From positions 1 to 9,905 of the forward strand of contig CAMTOW010000046.1 in the NCBI GenBank assembly GCA_947074245.1: a stretch of DNA of 9,905 nt, read 5' to 3'. Shown here piece by piece: positions 1-7,372 of this stretch; position 1 is the stretch's first letter, and every line of letters begins with the position of its first letter. Below the pieces are notes generated by a model. That model was not told the DNA's origin, made no database searches, and saw only the letters and a program-made list of their open reading frames with translations. The DNA is from an uncultured Bacteroidales bacterium (GTDB taxonomy: Bacteria > Bacteroidota > Bacteroidia > Bacteroidales > JAUNSR01). The translations under genes were made by a program, and so were the position numbers.

Positions 1-2
1 AT

Positions 3-2366
3 CACCACACCATGTTTGAAATGCTTGGTAACTGGTCGTTTGGCGATTATTTCAAAAAAGAAGCGATCGACTGGGCATGGGAATACCTGGTTGACGTACT
101 TAAACTAAACCCCGACAGACTTTACGCGACCGTATTCGAAGGATACGCGCCGGAGGGTCTTGAACGTGATAACGAAGCTGCCGGCTACTGGCTGAAGCAC
201 CTTCCGGAAGACCACATCATCAATGGTAACCGCAAAGATAACTTTTGGGAAATGGGCGATACGGGTCCGTGCGGTCCGTGCTCTGAAGTTCACATCGACC
301 TTCGTTCCGAAGAAGAACGCGCTCAGGTAAGCGGTCGTTCTCTCGTAAACGAAAGCCATCCTCAGGTTATCGAGATCTGGAACCTCGTGTTCATGCAATA
401 CAATCGCAAAGCCGACGGTTCGTTAGGTAGCCTTCCTGCCAAAGTAATCGATACCGGTATGGGATTCGAGCGCCTGTGTATGGCGATTCAGGGAAAAATC
501 TCTAACTACGATACCGACGTGTTCCAGCCGATCATCCGCGTGATCGCAGAACTTTCGGGTAAAAAATATGGCGAAAACGAACAGGATGACATCGCGATGC
601 GTGTAATCGCCGACCACATCCGTACGATCGCATTCTCAATCACCGACGGTCAGCTTCCGTCAAACGCCAAAGCGGGTTACGTGATCCGTCGAATCCTGCG
701 CCGTGCCGTTCGTTATGGCTACACATATCTTGGCCAGCACCAGGCGTTCATGCACAAACTCATCCCGGTTCTGATCGAAACGATGGGCGATGCATATCCT
801 GAACTACAGGCTCAGAAAGACTTGATTACGAAAGTGATCAAAGAAGAGGAAGAGTCGTTCCTTCGCACATTGGAAACCGGTATCAAGATGCTGGACAAAG
901 TGATGGCGGAAACCAAAGCTGAAAACAAAACCGTTGTAGACGGCAAAGTAGCGTTCGTATTGTACGACACATACGGATTCCCGCTTGACTTGACCGAACT
1001 GATTCTGCGCGAAAACAACCTGACGGTAGATATCGAAGGGTTCAACCGCAACATGCAGGAGCAGAAAGAGCGCGCGCGTAATGCGGCAGCGATCGAAACG
1101 GGCGACTGGATCACCGTGAAAGAGGGTTCTCCCGAATTCGTGGGATACGATTGCACCGAATGCGAAGCAAGCATCCTGCGCTACCGTCAGATCAAACAGA
1201 AAAATCAGACCCTTTATCAGATCGTTCTTGACAAAACGCCTTTCTATGCTGAAAGCGGAGGTCAGGTAGGCGACACCGGCGTATTGGTTGCCGGCGATAA
1301 AGCGATCAACATCATCAATACCAAAAAAGAAAACAACCTTTCGGTACATATCGCAACGGAACTTCCGGAAGACGTAACCGCTGTTTTCATGGCGATCATC
1401 AATACGGGCGCGCGTCAGGCTACCGCTTGCAACCACTCGGCTACTCACTTGCTGCATTCCGCACTACGTGAGGTATTGGGCTCGCACGTAGAGCAGAAAG
1501 GTTCGTTCGTATCTCCTGAATCGTTGCGTTTCGACTTTTCTCACTTCCAGAAAGTGTCTGAAGAGGAACTTCGTGAAGTAGAGCGCATCGCCAACCGCAA
1601 AGTTCGCGAAAACGCAATGCTCGAAGAGTATCGTGCGATTCCGATCGCCGAAGCGCGCGAAATGGGTGCGATGGCTTTATTCGGTGAAAAATACGGAGAG
1701 GAAGTTCGCGTGATTCGTTTCGGCGAGTCGGTTGAGCTTTGTGGAGGTACCCACGTATCGGCTACCGGTAGCATCGGTATGATCCGCATCGTGAGCGAGA
1801 GCTCGGTAGCGGCAGGTATCCGTCGTATCGAAGCCGTTACGGCCGAAAAAGCGGAAGAACTGGTTGATCTGCAGCAGGATCTTTTGAAAGAGATCAAAGG
1901 CTTGTTCAACAATGTGCCGAATCTTTCGGGAGCGATCCGCAAACTGATCGAAGAAGATGCCGAACTGAAAAAACAGATCGAAGAGTTCGCCAAAGAAAAA
2001 CAGGCTGAGATGAAAGACGCGTTGTTGAAAAACGCTCAGATCATCAACGGAATCACCGTGATCCGCCTGACTGCCGAAGTACCTGCGGATGCGGTTAAAA
2101 ACATCGCGTTCCAACTTCGCGGACAGGTAGCCGAAAAACTGTTCTTCGTAGCCGGAACTCAGGAAAACGGCAAACCGCTTCTTACCATCATGATGAGTGA
2201 CGATATGGTTGCTGCCGGGCTTAACGCCGGACAGATGGTACGCGAAGCTGCCAAACTGATCCAAGGCGGAGGCGGCGGACAAGCGCATTTCGCACAGGCC
2301 GGCGGTAAAAACGTCGACGGACTGTCGGCTGCTGTCGATAAAGTGATGGAACTGGCAAAACTATAA
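3..2366 (+). CDS. alaS: Alanyl-tRNA synthetase, 5'-truncated at window edge
   Basis: Class II synthetase that attaches alanine to tRNA-Ala in the cytoplasm and hydrolyses mischarged Ser/Gly-tRNA-Ala. The frame is open from the first base, reading His-His-Thr before the Met at position 12. That Met is internal, because HHTMFEMLGNWSFGDYF is the class II motif 2 region, which lies near residue 86 in full-length AlaRS. About 85-90 N-terminal residues (motif 1) are therefore missing. Numbering from the position-12 Met: GDTGPCGPC 82-90, motif 3 TGMGFER 148-154, editing domain HSATH (H475, H479) and CGGTH (C577, H581) supplying the four zinc ligands, a charged helical linker about 640-675, and the C-Ala domain ending in a glycine-rich GGGGGQAHFAQAGG motif (752-765). 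All editing ligands are present and no frameshift is seen. It ends with TAA 39 bases before a terminator. The identification is secure. Confidence 0.98.
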   Translation, partial: HHTMFEMLGNWSFGDYFKKEAIDWAWEYLVDVLKLNPDRLYATVFEGYAPEGLERDNEAAGYWLKHLPEDHIINGNRKDNFWEMGDTGPCGPCSEVHIDLRSEEERAQVSGRSLVNESHPQVIEIWNLVFMQYNRKADGSLGSLPAKVIDTGMGFERLCMAIQGKISNYDTDVFQPIIRVIAELSGKKYGENEQDDIAMRVIADHIRTIAFSITDGQLPSNAKAGYVIRRILRRAVRYGYTYLGQHQAFMHKLIPVLIETMGDAYPELQAQKDLITKVIKEEEESFLRTLETGIKMLDKVMAETKAENKTVVDGKVAFVLYDTYGFPLDLTELILRENNLTVDIEGFNRNMQEQKERARNAAAIETGDWITVKEGSPEFVGYDCTECEASILRYRQIKQKNQTLYQIVLDKTPFYAESGGQVGDTGVLVAGDKAINIINTKKENNLSVHIATELPEDVTAVFMAIINTGARQATACNHSATHLLHSALREVLGSHVEQKGSFVSPESLRFDFSHFQKVSEEELREVERIANRKVRENAMLEEYRAIPIAEAREMGAMALFGEKYGEEVRVIRFGESVELCGGTHVSATGSIGMIRIVSESSVAAGIRRIEAVTAEKAEELVDLQQDLLKEIKGLFNNVPNLSGAIRKLIEEDAELKKQIEEFAKEKQAEMKDALLKNAQIINGITVIRLTAEVPADAVKNIAFQLRGQVAEKLFFVAGTQENGKPLLTIMMSDDMVAAGLNAGQMVREAAKLIQGGGGGQAHFAQAGGKNVDGLSAAVDKVMELAKL

Positions 2367-2404
2367 ACCGTCGGAGCTTCGCTCCTTTGCGTTTGAAATA
2401 AAAT

Positions 2405-2448
2405 AAAATCCTGCAACGGGTCGTTCAGACCGGTTGCAGGATTTTTTT
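2405..2448 (+). terminator. Intrinsic terminator of alaS
   Basis: The left arm AAAATCCTGCAAC (2405-2417) pairs with GTTGCAGGATTTT (2433-2445). After one G/G mismatch, GGTC/GACC (2419-2422/2428-2431) continues the stem to a 5-base loop. Seven T residues (2442-2448) follow. It lies 39 bases past the alaS stop. An A-rich stretch on the left (2401-2408) gives a weaker U-tract on the other strand, so it may also stop transcription from the converging lipoprotein gene. A short GGAGC-TTC-GCTCC hairpin at 2373-2385 precedes it but lacks a T-tract. Confidence 0.92.
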
Positions 2449-2524
2449 ATGCCTTCATGGAATGAATCTTTTTATTCATTTGCGCTTTCTGGCATCCATT
2501 GCTCGGACGTATGAAGGATGAATA

Positions 2525-3478
2525 TTATTTCATCAAATACGGATAAAGCGGTTTCCCTTCATCATCTACGTCCACCCAATTGGTCAGGTTCACGTTCGAG
2601 TAGTTCACCTGGTCGGGATCGAGAATCACTTCATACGCATACGAATTCCCGGCTTTGAATCCGCCCGGATAAACCGGTATCTTACAATAGAAGGTAGAAT
2701 AGTTATTCACGGCATCAACTTCCGCCACGATCGTCACCTTGAGCGAATCGCTTGATTGAAGCGGAACCATGATCACCTGAGCCATCGTTTTATTGATGTG
2801 CATATCGATATATTGTTCGGAAATAGTCGTAGCGGGAGGAATCACTCCGGTAAACATATCCAGCTTATTCCCGGTTTGAGATGGTGTAACCTGTACCGAT
2901 TGCACCGTACCCAGGTAAATATTATTGCCGGCCACGACATTCAATACGATCTGCGAACAACAATGCACGAATGTCAACGGCACGTTAACGATCGTATTGT
3001 AGATATCCTGTTTCGGAGCCTGCGCCCAGATATAGTCTATATCATTGGATAGCGGTACATATTGACTATACGTCCCCGGCAGATTGCTGACCGTATCATT
3101 CGTGGAGAAAGCAAAAAAATCATATTCTCCATTCAGAAGATACATTTCATTTTCGATCGGAGTCAGATAACCGATCGATTTGGAACGATACATCCCGAAA
3201 TTGATTGGAAACCCGGTATCCTTACCATCATCAAACACATAAACGGCAGCGTAGCGCCCCACCTGAAGCGCCGAAATCGAACGCGTCGCAACAATACTCT
3301 CAATTCCGGCCGTAAAATTCACTTTCGTTTTACTGCTATCCGACGAGATGGAATCTCCGCAATCACAACACGGAGGCTCGATGATATAATAATTTTTCTC
3401 TTCCGAACAGCCTGTAAACAATGCGAACAAACAACCGACTCCCATCACATACTTAGCGAACAATTTTGATTTACTCAT
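2525..3478 (-). CDS. Fimbrillin-like (FimA/Mfa superfamily) surface lipoprotein
   Basis: Predicted 317-residue lipoprotein. The start is taken as ATG at 3478; a TTG two codons upstream (3484) is also open but less likely. Residues 1-23 form a lipoprotein signal peptide (basic SKSK, then a hydrophobic core) ending in LFTGC, with Cys24 as the likely lipidated residue; the -3 Phe is a slightly loose lipobox. The next residues are SEEK, resembling the acidic signal that directs Bacteroidota lipoproteins to the cell surface. The rest looks like a fimbrillin-type beta-sandwich protein: FTAG...ATRS near 56-67, YAAVYVF 77-82, YDFFAFST about 119-126, DIDYIWA 146-152, LTFVHCCSQIVLNV about 168-181, and a C-terminal strand ending NLTNWVDVDDEG. 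The ATR-S arginine matches where fimbrillin N-terminal strands are typically cleaved before assembly (inference). A CCDC cluster (37-40) is unusual. No fimbrial partner gene is adjacent. Superfamily is likely; the exact family is uncertain. Confidence 0.8.
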   Translation of the reverse strand: MSKSKLFAKYVMGVGCLFALFTGCSEEKNYYIIEPPCCDCGDSISSDSSKTKVNFTAGIESIVATRSISALQVGRYAAVYVFDDGKDTGFPINFGMYRSKSIGYLTPIENEMYLLNGEYDFFAFSTNDTVSNLPGTYSQYVPLSNDIDYIWAQAPKQDIYNTIVNVPLTFVHCCSQIVLNVVAGNNIYLGTVQSVQVTPSQTGNKLDMFTGVIPPATTISEQYIDMHINKTMAQVIMVPLQSSDSLKVTIVAEVDAVNNYSTFYCKIPVYPGGFKAGNSYAYEVILDPDQVNYSNVNLTNWVDVDDEGKPLYPYLMK

Positions 3479-3579
3479 AGCCAAATCTCATTTAAAAACA
3501 ACATACTTTCAGATCGAAAAACAGAGATTGCTTTTTCAAGATAGTACAACAAAAACACACGCTTTGTTTAAATTTGGCT
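3479..3579 (-). repeat. Inverted repeat in the leader of the lipoprotein gene
   Basis: AGCCAAAT (3479-3486), directly abutting the start codon at 3478, is the exact reverse complement of ATTTGGCT (3572-3579). Both arms are followed inward by TTTAAA (3491-3496 and 3567-3572), which could extend pairing after a bulge. If the transcript starts upstream of 3579, the bases just before the AUG could be held in a long-range stem. The match is short enough to arise by chance. Confidence 0.3.
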
Positions 3580-3929
3580 GAGTATACCAGAGTAATTAAA
3601 GCTTCGTCAGTTATTTTCATACTCATTGACGATACCGAATCCGGGATGTATTTCCGATTTGGATGCCTGACAACTTATCGAAAGCCGGTTCATCCATTTG
3701 AATTCAAAGCCGATAAAACGGTCGTTATCTCCGGTATGAACAGGCGTTTACTCACGTAAAAAGGAGCGTTAACTGCCGATGAAAAACGAGATCCACAGGC
3801 AGCCGTCTCTTCTATCCAGGCAATCGATCTGCCCGGGTCAGGCAGGTTTCGACGAATCTCTTGCGATTCGGATCAGACATTCCCGCCGATATCTTTTCGG
3901 GAAAGAAAACATTCCATTATTTTTATCCT

Positions 3930-3937
3930 TACATTTG
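3930..3937 (+). promoter_or_regulatory. Candidate -7 promoter box for DUF1573-meaB
   Basis: TACATTTG matches the Bacteroidota primary-sigma -7 consensus TAnnTTTG and lies 88 bases upstream of the DUF1573 ATG. I see no TTTG at the expected -33 position (19-21 bases upstream), so support rests on the -7 box alone. The same octamer occurs upstream of pfkA on the other strand. Confidence 0.3.
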
Positions 3938-3941
3938 TGTT

Positions 3942-3975
3942 AAATGTTAAACATTTTGAAATTTTAAACGTTTAA
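3942..3975. repeat. Tandem palindromes upstream of DUF1573 gene
   Basis: Two perfect palindromes lie close together: AAATGTT-A-AACATTT (3942-3956) and TTAAACGTTTAA (3964-3975). They begin 5 bases downstream of the candidate -7 box and end 50 bases before the start codon, where an operator could sit. The region is AT-rich, so palindromes are easier to get by chance. Confidence 0.35.
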
Positions 3976-4025
3976 TAAATCGACAATCACCACCCAAGAT
4001 TCAGCTAACATTAAACAATATAGAT

Positions 4026-5099
4026 ATGAAAAGATTAATTTCTTTAACCGCAATGATGATGATCATCCTAAGCATTGCGGCGCAGAAAAATGCTGTCATC
4101 ACATTCACTCAGACAACTCATGATTTCGGAACATTCGATGAAAGCGAGGGAAAAGTGACTACCGAATTTGAATTCAAGAATACAGGTAACGCTCCGTTGC
4201 TAATCACGCGTACGGCAGCCTCATGCGGATGTACCACTCCGGAATATCCGAAAGAACCGATCGCACCGGGAAAATCGGGTGTAATCAAGGTTACGTACAA
4301 TGCCAAAGGTCGTCCAGGCGCATTTCAAAAAACGGTTTACGTTTTTGCCAATACCGATCCGGAAAAGAACACCCTGATCATCAAAGGTAAAGTAACGCCG
4401 CAACCTCCGAAACCGGAAGACAACTTTCCGAAACAGATCGGTGAGCTACGCCTGAAAACCAAACACGTCCCTTTCTATGACGTATATCCCGATTCTGAAA
4501 AAGAAGAAGTGATCGAGGTTTACAACCCAACCAATAAAGCGATGACGCTCGAAGCGTTCGATATGCCCAAATACATGACCGTAACGATCCAGCCAACGAA
4601 GATTCCGGCAAAAGGCGAAGGAAAACTGGTCTTGACTTATGCTCCTGAAAAAGCAAAAGACTGGGGAATCAAACGCGACGAATTTCGCCTGGCGATTGAC
4701 GGCAACCGCTCCATCGCCGACAACAAGATCTCTTGCTCGGCAGATATCCGCGAAGATTTCAGCAAAATGAGCGATTCAGACCGCAAGAACGCGCCCGTAC
4801 ACCGCGTATCACGCTCGACCGTAGATTTCGGAAAAGTAAAATCAAAATCGCAGGAAACGGTTATTCTGAAGAACAACGGCAAATCGAACCTGCTGATCCG
4901 CAAAGTGCGTACCGACAACGAGATGTTTACCGTCGATTTATCGAAACGCACCATTTCACCCGGAAAAACGGCAGAACTTAAAATATCAATCGATCCATCC
5001 AAAGCAAAAAGTAGTATCTTTAACGAACGGATCTTTATCATTACCAATGATCCGGAAGCTCCCACTACGGCGCTTAAGCTCGTGGGAACGGTCGATTAA
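4026..5099 (+). CDS. Secreted three-domain DUF1573 protein
   Basis: A 357-residue protein of unknown function. Residues 1-20 form a signal peptide (MKRL, hydrophobic core, SIAAQ), so the product is exported, probably to the periplasm. The first domain (about 24-125) is DUF1573: HDFGTFDESEG, then FEFKNTGNAPLLI, then ASCGCTTPEYP with a CGC motif at 67-69, then PGKSGVIKVTYN and GKV. The second domain (about 140-240) repeats the Ig-like layout (EVYNPTN..., GKLVLTYAPEKA) without the CGC. The third (about 258-357) again resembles the domain: VDFGKVKSKSQETV, LKNNGKSNLLI, SPGKTAELKISIDPSK, ITNDPEAP..KLVGTVD, also lacking CGC. The ASH/MSP-like beta-sandwich fold suggests binding or scaffolding rather than catalysis (inference). 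meaB follows after 21 bases, so the two are probably co-transcribed. No Shine-Dalgarno is visible. Family is secure; role is unknown. Confidence 0.9.
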   Translation: MKRLISLTAMMMIILSIAAQKNAVITFTQTTHDFGTFDESEGKVTTEFEFKNTGNAPLLITRTAASCGCTTPEYPKEPIAPGKSGVIKVTYNAKGRPGAFQKTVYVFANTDPEKNTLIIKGKVTPQPPKPEDNFPKQIGELRLKTKHVPFYDVYPDSEKEEVIEVYNPTNKAMTLEAFDMPKYMTVTIQPTKIPAKGEGKLVLTYAPEKAKDWGIKRDEFRLAIDGNRSIADNKISCSADIREDFSKMSDSDRKNAPVHRVSRSTVDFGKVKSKSQETVILKNNGKSNLLIRKVRTDNEMFTVDLSKRTISPGKTAELKISIDPSKAKSSIFNERIFIITNDPEAPTTALKLVGTVD

Positions 5100-5120
5100 T
5101 AACTTTTTTACCACTTGTCC

Positions 5121-6221
5121 ATGGAGCACGTTGAAAATGATGATCGTTATCAGGGACTGACTGTGAATAAGGGAGTTTCGGCTCCACCCATTGTCAACCC
5201 ATATCTGAAAGAAAAAAGAAAACACAAAAAACCGACTTATACAGCCGATGAATATGTCGCCGGAATTCTTCGTGGCGACATTACCATTTTAAGCCAGGCC
5301 GTAACCCTGATCGAGAGCACCCTGCATGAGCATTACGCGCTCGCTCAGGAGGTGATTGAGAAATGCCTTCCGTATGCGGGACGATCGTTCCGAATCGGTA
5401 TCACGGGCGTGCCGGGTGCCGGCAAAAGTACCTCGATAGACAGTTTCGGAATGCACCTGATCGAAAAGGGGCGCAAACTGGCCGTTCTGGCGATCGACCC
5501 GAGCAGCGAACGCTCCAAAGGGAGTATTCTGGGCGATAAGACACGCATGGAGCAACTGGCTATTCAGAAAGACGTATTCGTGCGCCCTTCCCCCTCTGCG
5601 GGATCGCTGGGTGGCGTAGCGCGCAAAACCCGTGAAACGATCGTGTTGTGCGAAGCGGCAGGATTCGATACGATCTTTGTGGAAACGGTTGGTGTAGGAC
5701 AATCGGAAACGGCAGTCCATTCGATGGTCGACTTCTTTTTGCTGATTCAGCTGGCCGGTACCGGCGACGAACTGCAGGGTATCAAACGCGGAATCATGGA
5801 GATGGCAGACGGCATCATCATCAACAAGGCCGACGGGAATAATATACAAAAGGCAAAATTGGCACAGGGACAGTTCAGAAACGCATTGCATCTGTTTCCG
5901 CCTACCGAGTCGGGCTGGGTGCCCGAGGTACTCACCTATTCGGGGTATTACGGCACCGGAATCCGTGAGATCTTCGAGATGATCGATAAATATGAAGACT
6001 TCGTTCGGAAAAACGATTATTTCGACTTCAAACGTCAACAGCAATCCAAATACTGGATGTATCAGACGATCGACGAAAAATTGCGGGAACATTTCTATGA
6101 CAATGAAATGATCAAACAACTTCTGATCGATAAGGAACGAAGAGTACTGGATGCCGAAATCAGCTCCTTTACCGCTGCACGGGAAGTTCTGGAAACGTAT
6201 TTCTCGAAAGAGAAGAAGTAA
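5121..6221 (+). CDS. meaB: MeaB/ArgK-type GTPase, methylmalonyl-CoA mutase chaperone
   Basis: A cytoplasmic G3E-class P-loop GTPase of 366 residues, normal for the family. In characterised homologues it gates adenosylcobalamin delivery to methylmalonyl-CoA mutase and protects the enzyme from inactivation. The start is ATG at 5121; an in-frame TTG at 5115 is open but ATG is preferred. Visible motifs: a helical N-terminal arm (about 40-90), Walker A GITGVPGAGKST (93-104), DPSSERSKGSILGDKTRM (126-143), PSPSAGSLGGVARKT (156-170), the switch II-like ETVGVGQSE (188-196), the segment AGTGDELQGIKRG (212-224) that corresponds to switch III, base-specificity motif NKAD (235-238), and a helical C-terminus (about 300-366) used for dimerisation. 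It lies 21 bases after the DUF1573 gene. mutA/mutB are not in the window, so the partner enzyme must be elsewhere. The identification is secure; all GTPase motifs are intact. Confidence 0.96.
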   Translation: MEHVENDDRYQGLTVNKGVSAPPIVNPYLKEKRKHKKPTYTADEYVAGILRGDITILSQAVTLIESTLHEHYALAQEVIEKCLPYAGRSFRIGITGVPGAGKSTSIDSFGMHLIEKGRKLAVLAIDPSSERSKGSILGDKTRMEQLAIQKDVFVRPSPSAGSLGGVARKTRETIVLCEAAGFDTIFVETVGVGQSETAVHSMVDFFLLIQLAGTGDELQGIKRGIMEMADGIIINKADGNNIQKAKLAQGQFRNALHLFPPTESGWVPEVLTYSGYYGTGIREIFEMIDKYEDFVRKNDYFDFKRQQQSKYWMYQTIDEKLREHFYDNEMIKQLLIDKERRVLDAEISSFTAAREVLETYFSKEKK

Positions 6222-6237
6222 CGAAACGATATGATAA

Positions 6238-6282
6238 AAAACGAGAGGCTGTCGGGATATACTCCCGACAGCCTCTCGTTTT
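6238..6282. terminator. Bidirectional terminator between meaB and pfkA
   Basis: A perfect 20-bp inverted repeat (6238-6257 with 6263-6282) encloses the 5-base loop TATAC. The GC-rich core is GAGAGGCTGTCGGGA. It is flanked by AAAAAA on the left (6236-6241) and TTTT on the right (6279-6282), giving a U-tract in both directions. It lies 16 bases after the meaB stop and 62 bases beyond the pfkA stop, so it should end both converging transcripts. Confidence 0.95.
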
Positions 6283-6344
6283 ATCGTAAAGACGGTCCCG
6301 AAATCCGGGCAAACCGTCGCATTGGTTCCGAATGGAATTGTAGA

Positions 6345-7325
6345 TCAGATCGACAGAATACGAAGTGTATTCAGCAAGTCACGATTGATCGGTTTATCGT
6401 TTTTGATCGCTTTGTTGAACGGTACATATACGATTTCGTCGTTCTGAATACCGATCATTACGTTACGCTGATCTTCCAGCAACGCGTCGATAGCAGCGGC
6501 CCCCATGCGGCTGGCCAAAATACGGTCGAACGCTGTCGGCGAACCGCCTCGCTGGATATGTCCCAGGATCGTTACACGCACGTCATATTGCGGATATTCG
6601 TTTTTCACACGTTCCGCCATCGCCATAGCGCCACCTGTAAGCGGGCTTTCGGCTACCAAAACGATGCTTGAGTTTTTGGATTTGCGGAAACCGTTTTTGA
6701 TGAGTTCGCCCAGTTGGTCATACTCCGTAGCGATTTCCGGGATGATCGCCGCTTCCGATCCGGTAGCGATCGCTCCGTTAAGAGCAAGGAATCCGGCATC
6801 ACGTCCCATCACTTCGATAAAGAACAGACGCTCGTGAGAAGTCGCCGTATCGCGGATCTTATCGACCGCATCCATGATGGTGTTCAAAGCCGTATCGTAA
6901 CCGATCGTACTGTCTGTACCGAACAAATCGTTGTCGATCGTGCCGGGTAGACCCACGATAGGATAGTTGTGTTCTGTCGCAAAAATGCGTGCTCCAGTCA
7001 GCGTTCCGTCTCCACCGATACAAACCAAAGCGTCGATACCTTCGCGCTGCAAAGTCTCATAAGCTTCCTGGCGTCCTTCGGGAGTCATGAACTCCTTACA
7101 GCGAGCCGTTTTAAGGATGGTTCCTCCCTGCTGGATGATATTACTTACATTCTGAGTTCTGAATGTCTCGATTTCGCCGGTAATCAAACCTTTGTAACCA
7201 CGGTAGATCGCTTTTACCTCCAAACCGTTGTATATGGCCGAACGAGTAACAGCTCTTACCGCCGCATTCATTCCGGGAGCATCTCCTCCCGATGTCAAAA
7301 TACCGATGCACTTAATCGTACCCAT
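6345..7325 (-). CDS. pfkA: ATP-dependent 6-phosphofructokinase
   Basis: Phosphorylates fructose 6-phosphate to fructose 1,6-bisphosphate in glycolysis, in the cytoplasm. The 326 residues are typical of the bacterial homotetrameric PfkA group. Motifs in order: GILTSGGDAPGMNAAVR (8-24), GGDG (104-107), LPGTIDND (126-133) with catalytic Asp131, the MGRDAG substrate loop (173-178), PE (196-197), and GHIQRGGSP (255-263). Two positions separate ATP from pyrophosphate dependence: Gly in GGDG (Asp in PPi enzymes) and Gly in PGTIDND (Lys in PPi enzymes). Both have the ATP-type residue here. The start is ATG at 7325. It lies 91 bases downstream of ispH, with a promoter-like box and palindromes in the gap, so it may be expressed both from the upstream operon and on its own. 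The identification is secure. Confidence 0.97.
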   Translation of the reverse strand: MGTIKCIGILTSGGDAPGMNAAVRAVTRSAIYNGLEVKAIYRGYKGLITGEIETFRTQNVSNIIQQGGTILKTARCKEFMTPEGRQEAYETLQREGIDALVCIGGDGTLTGARIFATEHNYPIVGLPGTIDNDLFGTDSTIGYDTALNTIMDAVDKIRDTATSHERLFFIEVMGRDAGFLALNGAIATGSEAAIIPEIATEYDQLGELIKNGFRKSKNSSIVLVAESPLTGGAMAMAERVKNEYPQYDVRVTILGHIQRGGSPTAFDRILASRMGAAAIDALLEDQRNVMIGIQNDEIVYVPFNKAIKNDKPINRDLLNTLRILSI

Positions 7326-7354
7326 ATCGTATCTTTTTATTTGCTAAACAATAA

Positions 7355-7370
7355 ATCCTATTAATAGGAT
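7355..7370. promoter_or_regulatory. 16-bp perfect palindrome at the pfkA promoter, possible operator
   Basis: ATCCTATTAATAGGAT is its own reverse complement. It starts 2 bases downstream of the candidate -7 box, so it would cover the transcription start. An outer inverted repeat, ATTTGCTA (7339-7346) with TAGCAAAT (7370-7377), encloses it, and the right arm overlaps the -7 box. The arrangement fits a repressor site, but no regulator gene is nearby. Confidence 0.45.
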
Positions 7371-7372
7371 AG

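Larger units (their letters stand above)
3479..4025. other. Divergent intergenic region, no convincing gene
   Basis: This 547-base gap separates the divergent lipoprotein and DUF1573 genes, so it should hold both 5' leaders and promoters. I see no tRNA, IS element or ribosomal gene. The only + strand open stretch (3574-3759) begins at TTG and resembles nothing. On the minus strand, two open stretches in different frames (3690-3872 and 3607-3747) lack usable ATG starts. The middle part (about 3770-3905) is more GC-rich and carries several short inverted repeats: CTGCC/GGCAG at 3829-3833/3841-3845, CGAATC/GATTCG at 3853-3858/3865-3870, and TTCCCG/CGGGAA at 3880-3885/3898-3903. The last 125 bases are AT-rich with palindromes and a promoter-like box. 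Confidence 0.6.

Noticed and set aside
804..1457. A 217-codon open frame antisense to alaS (also another at 1677-2288)
   Set aside because: Both lie wholly within the AlaRS reading frame on the opposite strand and have low-complexity, Phe/Arg-rich products typical of antisense shadows.
2461..2480. AATGAAT/ATTCATT hairpin with a CTTTTT loop
   Set aside because: The stem is only 7 bp and AT-rich with no clear T-tract on the minus strand; too weak to call a second terminator.
3569..3576. TAAATTTG as a + strand promoter box
   Set aside because: It matches the -7 consensus but has no -33 partner and no gene closely downstream; likely chance in AT-rich DNA.
3574..3759. A 61-codon + strand open frame in the intergenic region
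   Set aside because: It starts at TTG, has no recognisable domain, and overlaps open stretches in other frames, so openness here is not evidence of coding.
3842..3860. GGTTTCGAC-type motif suggesting a tRNA T-arm or tmRNA
   Set aside because: No flanking stems, cloverleaf or CCA could be built on either strand.
5289..6119. A 276-codon open frame antisense to meaB
   Set aside because: It is the shadow of a well-supported MeaB with all GTPase motifs; the antisense product shows no recognisable domain or signal.
6231..6671. A 146-codon + strand open frame after meaB
   Set aside because: It runs through the terminator hairpin and then antisense to pfkA.
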